Assembly (NCBI RefSeq): GCF_009765975.1
Contig: NZ_LMUJ01000013.1
Location: forward strand, 60,494 to 124,493
Direction of reading: 5' to 3'
From: Acidisphaera sp. S103
GTDB taxonomy: Bacteria > Pseudomonadota > Alphaproteobacteria > Acetobacterales > Acetobacteraceae
Length of the DNA: 64,000 bases
This document shows, in pieces, positions 51,319-59,896 of this stretch. The stretch's first letter is position 1; each line of letters opens with the position of its first letter. A program made the translations under genes and the position numbers. The notes under the pieces are model-generated. The model was given only the letters and a program-made list of their open reading frames with translations. It was not told the origin of the DNA and did not search any database.

Positions 51319-52269
51319 ATGCAAATCGGCTTCAACCTGCCCGTCAGCGGCCCGATGGCCTCGCCCGAGGTCATGGCGAACATCGCCCAACTGGGTGAAT
51401 CCCTGGGTTTCGACTATCTGACCCTGACCGATCATGTCGCCCTGCCGGACACCAGTTCGCCCGGCTACCCGTATTCGACCACCGGCGAGTTCTACACCCC
51501 CGATCCCGGCCATCGCGTCGAGCAACTGACCACCGCCGCCTGGGTCGCCGCCAAGACCAGCAAGATCCGCCTGGTGCTGGCGGTGATGGTCGTGCCGCAT
51601 CGCCCCGCGGTGGTGACGTCCAAGATGCTCGCCACCATCGATGTGCTGTCGGGCGGGCGGCTTGTCGTGGGCATCGGTGCCGGCTGGCTGAAGGTGGAAC
51701 TGGATGCCGTCGCCACCACGCCGTTCGCCGAACGCGGTGCGGTCACGGACGAATACATGGACGCGATGCGCACCATCTGGACCAACGACAAGCCGGTGTT
51801 CCACGGCAAATACGTCAACATCGACGGCCTGCTGACCGATCCGAAGCCGGTGCAGAAGCCCCACCCGCCGATCTGGGTCGGCGGCGAAAGCGGCCCCTCC
51901 ATGCGCAGGGCCGCCCGTATCGGCGACGCCTGGTATCCGATCGGCAGCAACAACGCCCATCTGCTGGACACGCTGCCCCGCCTGACCGCCGGTATCGCCC
52001 GCATTCGCGAAATGACCAAACAGGCCGGCCGAGACCCCGCCGCCATGGGCGTCGTCTACCGCGTCAAGCGCCACGGCCAGCCCGCGCCCGCCGCCACCGA
52101 CGGCAACCGCAAGCTGTTCACCGGCACCGTCGCCAACACCATCGAGGACATCGCCGCGGTCAAGGAGATCGGCGTTACCGCGATCGATTTCGACTTCGAG
52201 GGCCGCGATGCGGTGAAATCCGCCACGGACATGAAAAAATTCCATCGCGAGGTCTTGTCTAGGATTTAA
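51319..52269 (+). CDS. LLM-class flavin/F420-dependent oxidoreductase
   Basis: A 316-residue luciferase-like monooxygenase-fold protein. The start MQIGFNLPVSGPMASPEV, DYLTLTDHVALPD, the VVPHRPAVVTSKMLATID strand and SGGRLVVGIGAGWL are typical, and GRDPAAMGVVYRV closes the core. Members use FMN or F420; in alphaproteobacteria flavin is likely. No reductase partner lies beside it. It is divergent from the Pht5-like gene over 107 bases. Confidence 0.9.
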   Translation: MQIGFNLPVSGPMASPEVMANIAQLGESLGFDYLTLTDHVALPDTSSPGYPYSTTGEFYTPDPGHRVEQLTTAAWVAAKTSKIRLVLAVMVVPHRPAVVTSKMLATIDVLSGGRLVVGIGAGWLKVELDAVATTPFAERGAVTDEYMDAMRTIWTNDKPVFHGKYVNIDGLLTDPKPVQKPHPPIWVGGESGPSMRRAARIGDAWYPIGSNNAHLLDTLPRLTAGIARIREMTKQAGRDPAAMGVVYRVKRHGQPAPAATDGNRKLFTGTVANTIEDIAAVKEIGVTAIDFDFEGRDAVKSATDMKKFHREVLSRI

Positions 52270-52290
52270 GTCACTACAACCTGCGGCGGT

Positions 52291-53757
52291 ATGAACACCA
52301 CCGCCGCACACGCCGAACACCAACAGGGCTTCCAACTCCACCTGCATCAGCGGGTGGAGGAGGCGGAGCCGTTTTATCAACGCGCCGTGGCACTCGACCC
52401 GGCGTTCAAGGAGGCCTGGATGAATTTGGGCCTCGTACTCCTGGCACGGGGCCGTCCGGAGGAGGCGTTGTCCTGCCAGCGGCAGGCGCTGCGCCTCGAT
52501 CCCGAAAGCGCCGACGCGCAGAACAATCTGGGGATGGTCCATTACGCCCAGGGCAACATCGCCGAGGCGGAAAACTGCTTTCGAACCGCGCTACGCCTGC
52601 GGCCGGACCATGCCAATGCGACGCTGAACCTCGGGTCCGCCCGTCAGATCCTCAACCACGCCGGAGAAGCGGACCATTTGTTCCGCCGAGCTTTGTCGCT
52701 TGGCGTGGATGAGGCTCGGGCGAAGAGCAACCTGGCGCTGGTGCTGATGGAGCAGGCCCGCCCGCAGGAGGCCGAATTGTGCTGCCGCGAAGCGCTGGCG
52801 CTGCGGCCGGATTATCCTGAGGCGCGGGGCAATCTGGCGCTGGCGCTGCTGATGATGGGCCGGTTGGAGGAAGGTTTCCGGGAATACGAAGCTCGCTGGG
52901 AGGTCGAGACGATGGCCGCGCCGGCGTTGCCCCAACCGCTCTGGACCGGGCAGGCGCTGAACGGTGAGACGGTGCTGTTGTATGCGGAGCAGGGGTACGG
53001 CGACACGCTGCAATTCTGCCGCTATGTCCCGATGGTTGCCGCCGCCGGCGGCCGTGTCGTCCTGGTGGTGCCGAAGGCATTGCACCGGGTCATGACCACG
53101 TTGGATGGCGTGGCCGAATTGTTGTGCGAGGGAGACGATCTGCCGTCTTCCTTCGACTATCATTGCCCGCTGCTCAGCCTGCCGTTCGCGTTCGGCACGA
53201 CCATGGCGACGATCCCGGCGCCGGTGCCTTATTTGCGAGCCGATCCGTCGCGATGGGCCGATTTCCTGGACGAACTGCCGGGGATGAAGGTCGGCTTGGT
53301 TTGGGCGGGGAAGTCGCGCACCGCTCAGCCGCACGCAGTGGCGATCGACCGGCGCCGCTCCATGCGTCTGGCTGATATGATGCCGCTGCTCTCGGTGCCC
53401 GGATGCAGTTTCGTGTCGCTGCAACTTGGGCCGCCGGCGGCGCAGCTTCAGGGGTTGCCGGATGGCGTGATGCTACACGACGTGTCCGATCGGTTGGATG
53501 ACTGGGCGGATACGGCGGACCTGATCGCCGGGCTGGACCTGGTGATCGCGGTGGATACCGCCGTGGCGCACCTGGCGGGTGCGCTGGGCAAGACGGTGTG
53601 GCTGCTGAACCGGTTCGATTCCTGCTGGCGGTGGTTCCTGAACCGAGACGACACGCCCTGGTATCCCAGCATGCGGCAGTTCCGTCAGGCCAGCCGAGGC
53701 GATTGGGCCGGCGTGATCGAGCGGGTGCGGCAGGCGCTGATCCGGTCCGCGGGGTAA
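52291..53757 (+). CDS. TPR protein with C-terminal glycosyltransferase-9-like domain
   Basis: A 488-residue protein. The first 220 residues are about six TPR hairpins, each of the type AVALDPAFKEAWMNLGLVLL and ALRLDPESADAQNNLGM. The second half has strands typical of the heptosyltransferase-like fold: VLLYAEQGYGDTLQFCRYV, MKVGLVWAGKSRT, SVPGCSFVSLQLG and VIAVDTAVAHLAGALGKTVWLL. Such TPR-GT fusions are common in alphaproteobacteria and are linked to surface polysaccharide or flagellin modification. No signal peptide. It starts 21 bases after the LLM gene. Confidence 0.85.
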   Translation: MNTTAAHAEHQQGFQLHLHQRVEEAEPFYQRAVALDPAFKEAWMNLGLVLLARGRPEEALSCQRQALRLDPESADAQNNLGMVHYAQGNIAEAENCFRTALRLRPDHANATLNLGSARQILNHAGEADHLFRRALSLGVDEARAKSNLALVLMEQARPQEAELCCREALALRPDYPEARGNLALALLMMGRLEEGFREYEARWEVETMAAPALPQPLWTGQALNGETVLLYAEQGYGDTLQFCRYVPMVAAAGGRVVLVVPKALHRVMTTLDGVAELLCEGDDLPSSFDYHCPLLSLPFAFGTTMATIPAPVPYLRADPSRWADFLDELPGMKVGLVWAGKSRTAQPHAVAIDRRRSMRLADMMPLLSVPGCSFVSLQLGPPAAQLQGLPDGVMLHDVSDRLDDWADTADLIAGLDLVIAVDTAVAHLAGALGKTVWLLNRFDSCWRWFLNRDDTPWYPSMRQFRQASRGDWAGVIERVRQALIRSAG

Positions 53758-53897
53758 GGTTTGAGAACCGGTCAATTTGCCGCCATGTTTACCGAACATT
53801 TTGTCGCGGGTTCATGCGCGTGCCTGGGAGACAATTCGTTTTCCACGGGTATTTTCCGGGAGCGCGCCATGTCCTGGTCGATCGCGGGGTTTCGCGG

Positions 53898-54476
53898 CTA
53901 CAGCAGTTTCAGCGCCACAAATCCGGCAACCACGGCAATCGCAAAGGCGGTGGTCACCAGTGTCAGCCGCCGCTCGATGAAATCGCGCACCGCGTCGCCG
54001 AAGAAATGCAGCAGGGTGGCCACAAGGAAGAAGCGCGCGCCTCGGGTCAGCAGGCTCGCCAGCATGAACAGTCCGAAATCGAACCGAGCGGCGCCGGCGG
54101 CGATGGTGACGATCTTGTAGGGGATCGGCGTCAGGCCTTTCACCAGGATGATCCACAGCCCGTATGCCTGGAATTTCGCCTGGAACGCTGCATAGGCCGC
54201 CCCGTAACCATAGACGTTCAGGATCGGCCGAGCGATCTGGTCGAACACCGCGTAGCCGATCAGATAGCCCAGCGCGCCGCCGGCCACGCTGGCTGCGGTG
54301 CAGATCGCTGCCAGCCGCCACGCCGACCTGGGACGCGCCAGCGCCATCGGGATCAGCATCACATCCGGCGGGATCGGGAAAAAACTGGCCTCCGCGAAGG
54401 CGATCAGCGCGAGCCACCAGCCGGCGTTGGGGGAGGCAGCCAGCGCCATCACGCGGGCGTATAATCTTTTCAGCAT
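53898..54476 (-). CDS. YqaA-type membrane protein (DedA/SNARE-associated superfamily)
   Basis: A 192-residue protein with about five hydrophobic helices. The segments AFAEASFFPIPPDVMLIP, GGALGYLIGYAVFD and VKGLTPIPYKIVTIAAG match the YqaA subfamily, in which the Pro-rich PIPPD motif and the late Lys-Gly-x-Thr-Pro motif are conserved. DedA relatives are lipid flippase-like; YqaA function is not settled. The start at 54476 has an AAGG upstream; the longer frame does not. It follows the CoA ligase by 10 bases on the same strand. Confidence 0.88.
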   Translation of the reverse strand: MLKRLYARVMALAASPNAGWWLALIAFAEASFFPIPPDVMLIPMALARPRSAWRLAAICTAASVAGGALGYLIGYAVFDQIARPILNVYGYGAAYAAFQAKFQAYGLWIILVKGLTPIPYKIVTIAAGAARFDFGLFMLASLLTRGARFFLVATLLHFFGDAVRDFIERRLTLVTTAFAIAVVAGFVALKLL

Positions 54477-54486
54477 GAGCGGGCCT

Positions 54487-56127
54487 TTAGCAGCCGGCGC
54501 CGTCCGGGTCATCAGGGCTTCTCAGCCGGAAGCGCTGGATTTTTCCGGTCTGGGTCTTCGGCAGCGCGTCCAGAAACTTCACGGAACGCGGGTATTTGTA
54601 GGGGGCGATGGTCGCCTTGACGTGGTTTTGCAGGCGCAGCCGCGTGGCATCATCCGGCGCCACGCCGTGTGCCAGCACGATATGGGCCTGCACGATCTGC
54701 CCGCGATCCTGGTCGGCGATGCCGATGACCGCGCATTCGGCTACCTCGGCGCAGGACAGCAGTGCCGCTTCGACCTCGGGTCCGGCGATGTTGTAGCCTG
54801 ATGAAATGATCATGTCGTCGGACCGGGCGGCGAAATGAAACGAGCCGGCCGCATCCTGGACGAAGGAATCGCCCGTCAGGTTCCAGCCGTCTCGGGCATA
54901 TTTCTGCTGCCGCGCATCCGACAGGTAACGGCACCCCGTTGGCCCGCGTACCGCCAGATGTCCGACGGTGCCGCGCGGTACCTCGTGCATGTCGTCGTCT
55001 ACAACCCGAGCCTCGTAGCCGGTCACGGGTTTACCGGTCGTGCCGGGCGCCATGTCGCCGATGCGGTTGGTGATGAAGATGTGCAGCATCTCTGTCGAGC
55101 CGATCCCGTCGAGGATCGGCTTGCCGGTCTTGCGCGTCCATTCCTCGAATACGGGGGCCGGTAGGGTCTCGCCCGCGGAAACCGCGATCCGCAGCGACGA
55201 CAGGTTCGCGCCCTGGTCCATGGCCTGTAGCATGGCCCTGTAGGCCGTTGGGGCGGTGAAGCTGATTGTGGCTTTGTAGGTTTGGATAATCTCGATCATG
55301 TTTGGCGGCGAGGCGTTTTCCAGCAACGTCGCCGCCGCGCCGAAACGCAGCGGAAAGATCGCCAGGCCACCCAGGCCGAACGTGAACGCCAGCGGCGGCG
55401 ACCCGACGAACACGTCGTCCGGGGTCACGTCCAGCACGTCCTTGGCATAGCCGTCGGCGATGATCAGCAGGTCGCGATGAAAATGCATCGTCGCCTTCGG
55501 ATCGCCGGTCGTTCCGGAGGTAAAACCCAGCAGCGCCACGTCGTCGCGTCCGGTGTCCACGGCCTGGAACCGCACCGGCTTGCCCAGTGCCACGCGATCC
55601 AGTTCGGCATCGTGGTTGGCGGTCCCGTCAAACCCGACCACCGCTTTCAGGAATGCGCTGTCCTTGGCACAGGCGACCAGCTCATCCATCAAGCGCGTGT
55701 CGCAGAGCGCCAGTCCGATTTCCGCCTTGTCGACAATGCGGGACAGCTCGCCGGAGCGGAGCATCGGCATGGTGTTGACCACCACCGCGCCGGCCTTCGT
55801 CGCGGCCAGCCAGCAGGCGACCATGGCTGGATTGTTGGCCGATCGTATCAGCACCCGGTTGCCCGGCTTAACCCCGTAGTCCTCGACCAGGGCTTGTGCG
55901 ATGCGGTTGGTCCAGTCGGTCAGTTCCTTGTAGGTGCGGTGGCGTCCGTTGCCGATCAGGGCGGTGTTGTCACCAAATCCCTTGCGAACCATGGCGTCGG
56001 TCAGCTCCACGGCGGCATTCAGCCGATCGGGATAATCAAATCCGTCCAGCAGCATGTCGGGCCACGCGTCTAAGGGCGGCAGCCTGTCGCGGGTGAAGGT
56101 ATCCGAATGCGCCGACGATCCAAGCAT
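54487..56127 (-). CDS. Acyl- or aryl-CoA ligase (AMP-binding family)
   Basis: About 546 residues. The AMP-binding P-loop is LGFTSGTTGDPKATMHFHRD (around 190-209). DGIGSTEML, GYEARVVDDDMHEV, the RSDDMIISSGYNIAGPEVE hinge and the C-terminal catalytic Lys region (PKTQTGKIQRFRL) complete the family. The pattern resembles 2-aminobenzoate or benzoate-type CoA ligases, so an aromatic acid is likely. The preferred start is the ATG ending at 56127. Its first codons and promoter are duplicated at 57980-58114. The YqaA gene follows. Confidence 0.9.
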   Translation of the reverse strand: MLGSSAHSDTFTRDRLPPLDAWPDMLLDGFDYPDRLNAAVELTDAMVRKGFGDNTALIGNGRHRTYKELTDWTNRIAQALVEDYGVKPGNRVLIRSANNPAMVACWLAATKAGAVVVNTMPMLRSGELSRIVDKAEIGLALCDTRLMDELVACAKDSAFLKAVVGFDGTANHDAELDRVALGKPVRFQAVDTGRDDVALLGFTSGTTGDPKATMHFHRDLLIIADGYAKDVLDVTPDDVFVGSPPLAFTFGLGGLAIFPLRFGAAATLLENASPPNMIEIIQTYKATISFTAPTAYRAMLQAMDQGANLSSLRIAVSAGETLPAPVFEEWTRKTGKPILDGIGSTEMLHIFITNRIGDMAPGTTGKPVTGYEARVVDDDMHEVPRGTVGHLAVRGPTGCRYLSDARQQKYARDGWNLTGDSFVQDAAGSFHFAARSDDMIISSGYNIAGPEVEAALLSCAEVAECAVIGIADQDRGQIVQAHIVLAHGVAPDDATRLRLQNHVKATIAPYKYPRSVKFLDALPKTQTGKIQRFRLRSPDDPDGAGC

Positions 56128-56239
56128 CTCAACCCTCAGCAGTGGTTCAGCCCCGGCCACGGGCTTATCCGTGGGAAAATGGTCGAGGCATAAGGTAGGG
56201 GCCTGGGTGTGATGTCAGCAATCCAATTCGTTTAGAGCG
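56105..56239. repeat. Direct repeat copy A (5' end and promoter of the CoA-ligase gene)
   Basis: This 135-base block, which includes the first eight codons of the ligase (leftward) and about 110 upstream bases, recurs in the same orientation at 57980-58114. The two copies have the same length and are mostly identical, with scattered substitutions and compensating one-base gaps. The shared part is mainly upstream sequence, suggesting a duplicated promoter. Confidence 0.9.
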
Positions 56240-56300
56240 TTTTGTTTGATCGCATGATTCACGCGCTCTGGACGTTCCGCCCAGCACGATCATGCTCTAA
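56232..56300. repeat. Palindromic element with TTAGAGC/GCTCTAA ends
   Basis: TTAGAGC (56232-56238) and GCTCTAA (56294-56300) bracket about 55 bases with weaker inner complementarity (TGATCG / CGATCA). Similar palindromes are scattered through alphaproteobacterial genomes as REP-like elements; it shares pieces (TGATCGC, TGATTCACGC) with the 55-bp repeat at 44227. Confidence 0.6.
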
Positions 56301-56384
56301 CTGGCGGCAGGCCAAGATTTTACGATCCGAATAAGGGCGGGCGTGCCGATCTGGGCATGCCGTGCGACCCGTTCGAGAATTCCG

Positions 56385-56549
56385 ATGAAAAGGAAGTTCC
56401 TTGCTGCCCTAACTGTTCTGAATCTCGGCGCCGCTGTTACTCCACTGGCCAACGCGCAATCGTTCGATCAAAACTGGACGGTTCAGCATTCCGGCGCATA
56501 CGACAATACCGCCAACGAGCTAAACCATAACGTCACTGGCGACCAATAG
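56385..56549 (+). CDS. Small secreted protein, 54 residues
   Basis: The frame from 56385 encodes a basic start and hydrophobic segment (MKRKFLAALTVLNLGAAV) ending at ANAQS, a plausible signal-peptidase site, leaving a mature peptide of about 30 residues rich in Asn. A terminator hairpin lies 25 bases after the stop. The ribosome site is weak. No family recognised. Confidence 0.5.
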   Translation: MKRKFLAALTVLNLGAAVTPLANAQSFDQNWTVQHSGAYDNTANELNHNVTGDQ

Positions 56550-56573
56550 TCCCACCGATCGCAACCCAGGAGC

Positions 56574-56599
56574 AAAGGCCGGGTTGCCCCCGGCCCTTT
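56574..56599 (+). terminator. Factor-independent terminator-like hairpin
   Basis: AAAGGCCGGG (56574-56583) pairs with CCCGGCCCTTT (56589-56599), with one extra base in the stem and a short loop, just downstream of the small secreted protein gene. Confidence 0.65.
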
Positions 56600-56879
56600 G
56601 GCTGTCTCGGAGTCGTCGTCGGGCCGGCTGACGACCCCCGCACCGGGGCACCTTGGATCGTCGTGGTCAACGCAGCAGGCTGCCTGATGCCGAGCGTGCG
56701 TGGCATGCCACTATCCCGGGAACTATGCCCTTGGTCGTCAGACGGTCATCGGTGTGACAGCCGCTCTCCGGTCAAAACCATGAGTTTCTCCGCAATCAGC
56801 GGGATAGAAACGCCAAATGCGACGTTTTCCAATAGCGAGCGTCTCCGGACGCAGTTGCTTAAATTGGGAGGGAATCTCG

Positions 56880-57302
56880 ATGCGTTTCAGAATGTTCTAC
56901 GGGCAAATCGTCACGGTCGCACTCTCCGCGCTTGTCGCGGCAAGTCCGGCCATGGCCCAGTCAAAAAAGGCTCAACTGTACTCCTACCACACGGGTCCCG
57001 CGGTCGGCGGCTGCCCCGGGCTCGATTGGCACGTCACCGTTGAACCAGACAACAAGCTGGACGGCTTTGTGGCATGGGATCGTGGACAGCATATCGCGAG
57101 GTTGGACGGTGTACTCAACAAAGATGGAACGTTTGAGATGGCGGCCAGTGAGGTTGGAGGAGCCGGAAGAAAGGCTACGGTCAAAGGGAAGGCTGGTGGC
57201 GCATACATCAATGCCGCGATCTACGGCTCCGGCACGCCGTGCGACGGCATAAACCTTCCGATACCGCTCTCGACCGGCGCCGTCGGCGCTGGTGGTGGCT
57301 AG
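56880..57302 (+). CDS. Secreted protein of unknown function, 140 residues
   Basis: The start at 56880 has GGGAGGG at ideal spacing. A signal peptide ends at ASPAMA. The mature domain is a small beta-rich unit with two Cys (GGCPGLDW and GTPCDGINL) that could form a disulphide; VAWDRGQHIARLDGV and GTFEMAASEVGG give it the look of a small beta-sandwich. The tail is Gly-rich. No family recognised. It lies in the decayed interval between the CoA ligase and the TPP enzyme. Confidence 0.6.
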   Translation: MRFRMFYGQIVTVALSALVAASPAMAQSKKAQLYSYHTGPAVGGCPGLDWHVTVEPDNKLDGFVAWDRGQHIARLDGVLNKDGTFEMAASEVGGAGRKATVKGKAGGAYINAAIYGSGTPCDGINLPIPLSTGAVGAGGG

Positions 57303-57429
57303 GTCCCACACGGCGGCTTTCCGGTACGCCTGGACAGCGCGAGCAGGGCTTCTGGAAGCGAAGGTGCCGGCGGCTGACTGCGATCACGACCGAAGATTCG
57401 ATTGATGCAGGCGGAGAAGTAAACCGCGC

Positions 57430-57775
57430 GTCGCGCCACCCCGACCCTTGGGCGGCAACTTGGGTGCTGGCCGGCGCATCGGGCCGGGGGACGCGATTTT
57501 CTTATGCGACATTGGCGTGCCCGTCGTCGGACGGGCACGCTAACGCAAAACGAGCGGCCGTCGTCGGCTGGTCGGTTCGTTCAGCAATGGTTTGATGGCG
57601 AGTACCGTGCTCCAGGCGATCGGCGTCCGGGCGGCCTTCCGTGGGCGGAAGGTCGCCTTGTACTCAGGCGATGGCGGCTTCATTGTCATGATTAGTGCGT
57701 TCGTGTCGCTGGTCCAAGCCCGGCTGCCGGTGAAGATCGTCGTGCTGAACGACGGCACTCAGGCTGCTCATCCGA
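57430..57775 (+). pseudogene. Fragment of a PoxB-type (pyruvate oxidase/dehydrogenase) TPP enzyme gene
   Basis: From about 57490 one frame reads GDAIFLCDIGVPVVGRAR, an in-frame TAA at 57541-57543, then KTSGRRRLVGSFSNGLM, ASTVLQAIGVRAAFRGRK, VALYSGDGGFIVMISAF and LVQARLPVKIVVLND. These match the order of blocks around the TPP/Mg-binding GDGG motif of pyruvate oxidases. The start, the rest of the C-terminus and the stop-free frame are missing, so it is a degraded gene. Sequence before it (57430-57489) may continue the match in another frame. A working TPP enzyme follows at 58190, but it is a different family branch. Confidence 0.75.
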
Positions 57776-57979
57776 ACCGACCGGTCGGCGGACTACAAGC
57801 GCGGCACGCTGAGGTGCCCTTTGGGACCTGCTGCGGGACGCGACACCGGACGATCAGTTTGTGATCAGTGCCCAGGGGGCGCCGCCGAGCCAGGCCATGG
57901 AGACGGGGCTGATCATGCCGGATGTCGCTACTTCGTGATGCGCCAGGCCGATCCGCTTCGATCGGACGTGTCTCGCAAT

Positions 57980-58114
57980 GAATGCGCCGACGATCCAAGC
58001 ATCTCGACCCTCAGTAACTGGTGCCGCCCCGGCCGCGGGCTTGTCCGTGGGAAAATGGTCGAGATATAAGGTAGGGGCCTGGGTGCGATGTCAGCAATCC
58101 AAATCGTCTGAGCG
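57980..58114. repeat. Direct repeat copy B (duplicated 5' end of the CoA-ligase gene)
   Basis: This second copy of the block at 56105-56239 carries the ligase ATG (at 58002, leftward) and its first eight codons (MLGSSAHS), after which the frame diverges and stops within about 25 codons. It sits just ahead of the TPP enzyme gene at 58190 and may provide or interfere with its promoter. Confidence 0.9.
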
Positions 58115-58189
58115 TCCGCGGGCCAAGATAGACCGATCCGGATGAGGTGGACCACCCGCCGCACCGGGTCAGAAGGAGACGCACTCAGA

Positions 58190-59875
58190 ATGACTACCAC
58201 CGTCGCCCGCCTGCTGGCCGACAGCCTCGAAGCCCATGATGTGGATCAGATTTTCTGCGTCCCCGGCGAAAGCTATGTCGGCCTGACCAGTGTGCTGACC
58301 GAACGCAACTCGATCCGCATGATCGTCTGCCGGCACGAAGGCGGCGCGGGCTTCATGGCGGTGGCCGACGGACGGCTGCGCAACCGGGCAGGGGTCTGCA
58401 TCGTCTCCCGCGGGCCTGGGCTGTCGAACGCGATGGTGTCGCTGCACTCGGCATTCCACGACGCGACGCCGCTGGTGATGCTGGTCGGGCAGGTCGAGCG
58501 CAAGGATTTCGGACGGCTGGCGTTGCAGGAGCAGAACTACTCAAAACTGCTGTCCGACATTACGAAAAGCGTCATCGAGGTGAATGAGCCGGAGCAGGCG
58601 TCCGAAGCGATCGCCCGAGCCTTCCACGTCGCCGAAAGCGGCACGCCCGGCCCCGTGGCGGTGATCTTGCCGGAGGACATCTTCGACGAAACCACCGATG
58701 CCGAACTGAACCTCCCCCGCCCGCGCGTCGTCGCCGGCCCGCGTAAGCAGGACCTGGAGCGTCTCGCCGACATGCTGGCGAAGGCCGAACGGCCGCTGAT
58801 CCTGGCGGGCGGTGCGCTGCTGGCGGACAGCCTGCACGATTCAGCCGTTTATGCCGATCTGCGGCGCCTGTCGGAGGAATGGGTTCTACCCATTTGCCCG
58901 ACCCATCGCCGGCCGCAACTGTTCGATGCCAAGCATCCGAATTACGGCGGCTACATGGGTATTCGGGTCCCGCCGGCGCAGATCGGCGAGATGAAAAAGG
59001 CCGATCTGATCATCGCGCTGGGGGAACGTCTGACCGACACCGTCAGCCAGTCCTACAGCTTCCCCGCCGCGCCGCAGCCGCAATTGCCGCTGGTCCATAT
59101 CTGGCCCGATCCGAACGAGGTCGGCCGCGTCTGGCGCGCCGATCTGGGCATGCCGTGCGACCCGTATGAGGTGATCAAGAGCCTGCTGGCGCTGAAGACT
59201 CCCGCCGACGCATCCAAGCGCCGCGGCTGGGTCGATGGGCTGCACAAGATCCACCTGTCGCTGCTGGAAAAGACCTGGGAACCGACCACCGACGGCATCA
59301 ACTTCGCCGCCATCGTGTGCGAGGTCGACAAGCACCTTGCCGATGATGCGGTGATCACGTCCGACGCCGGCAATTTCGGATCGTATATACATCGGTATAT
59401 CGGATTCAGGCCGGGCCAGGAGTTCCTGTCATCCGTCGTGGGTGCCATGGGATCCGGCATGCCGATGGCGGTGGCGGGCACGTTGCGCCGGCCCGGCAAG
59501 CAGGTCGTTGCGTTCATGGGCGACGGCGGCGCGCTGATGATGGGCAACGAAATCGCCACCGCCTGCCAGTACGGCGGCAATCCGATCGTCATCATCTCGG
59601 ACAATTCGATGTACGGCACGATCGGGATGCACAGCTATGTGCGCTATCCGGATCGCAAGTTCATGGACGCCACGCGCCTGACCAATCCCGATTTCGCCGC
59701 CTGGGCTCGGTCGTTCGGCGCCGAGGGCATCACCATCCGCGAAGACTCCGAAATCGCCGATGGCATCGCTCGGGCTTTTGCGGTCAAGACCAAGCCGGTG
59801 GTGGTGCATTGCCTGACGTCGGCGGTGCAGATGAGCGCGTGGCGCCGGTTCCAGAACGGCTCGACTCTGCCGTAG
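58190..59875 (+). CDS. Thiamine-diphosphate-dependent enzyme, acetolactate-synthase-like
   Basis: A 561-residue enzyme with the three-domain TPP fold. The N-terminal domain has GVPGES-type start (FCVPGESYVGLT) and the catalytic Glu in VCRHEGGAGFMAVAD. The middle domain includes RPLILAGGALLAD, and the C-terminal TPP site is VVAFMGDGGALMMGNEIATA followed by the Asn of IIISDNSMYG-like region. Length and motifs fit the acetolactate synthase/benzoylformate decarboxylase superfamily; the exact 2-oxo acid is unknown, and no regulatory small subunit follows. GAAGGAGA precedes the start. It converges on the lytic transglycosylase gene. Confidence 0.9.
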   Translation: MTTTVARLLADSLEAHDVDQIFCVPGESYVGLTSVLTERNSIRMIVCRHEGGAGFMAVADGRLRNRAGVCIVSRGPGLSNAMVSLHSAFHDATPLVMLVGQVERKDFGRLALQEQNYSKLLSDITKSVIEVNEPEQASEAIARAFHVAESGTPGPVAVILPEDIFDETTDAELNLPRPRVVAGPRKQDLERLADMLAKAERPLILAGGALLADSLHDSAVYADLRRLSEEWVLPICPTHRRPQLFDAKHPNYGGYMGIRVPPAQIGEMKKADLIIALGERLTDTVSQSYSFPAAPQPQLPLVHIWPDPNEVGRVWRADLGMPCDPYEVIKSLLALKTPADASKRRGWVDGLHKIHLSLLEKTWEPTTDGINFAAIVCEVDKHLADDAVITSDAGNFGSYIHRYIGFRPGQEFLSSVVGAMGSGMPMAVAGTLRRPGKQVVAFMGDGGALMMGNEIATACQYGGNPIVIISDNSMYGTIGMHSYVRYPDRKFMDATRLTNPDFAAWARSFGAEGITIREDSEIADGIARAFAVKTKPVVVHCLTSAVQMSAWRRFQNGSTLP

Positions 59876-59896
59876 TACCTTCGGCCCCCGCGCGGA

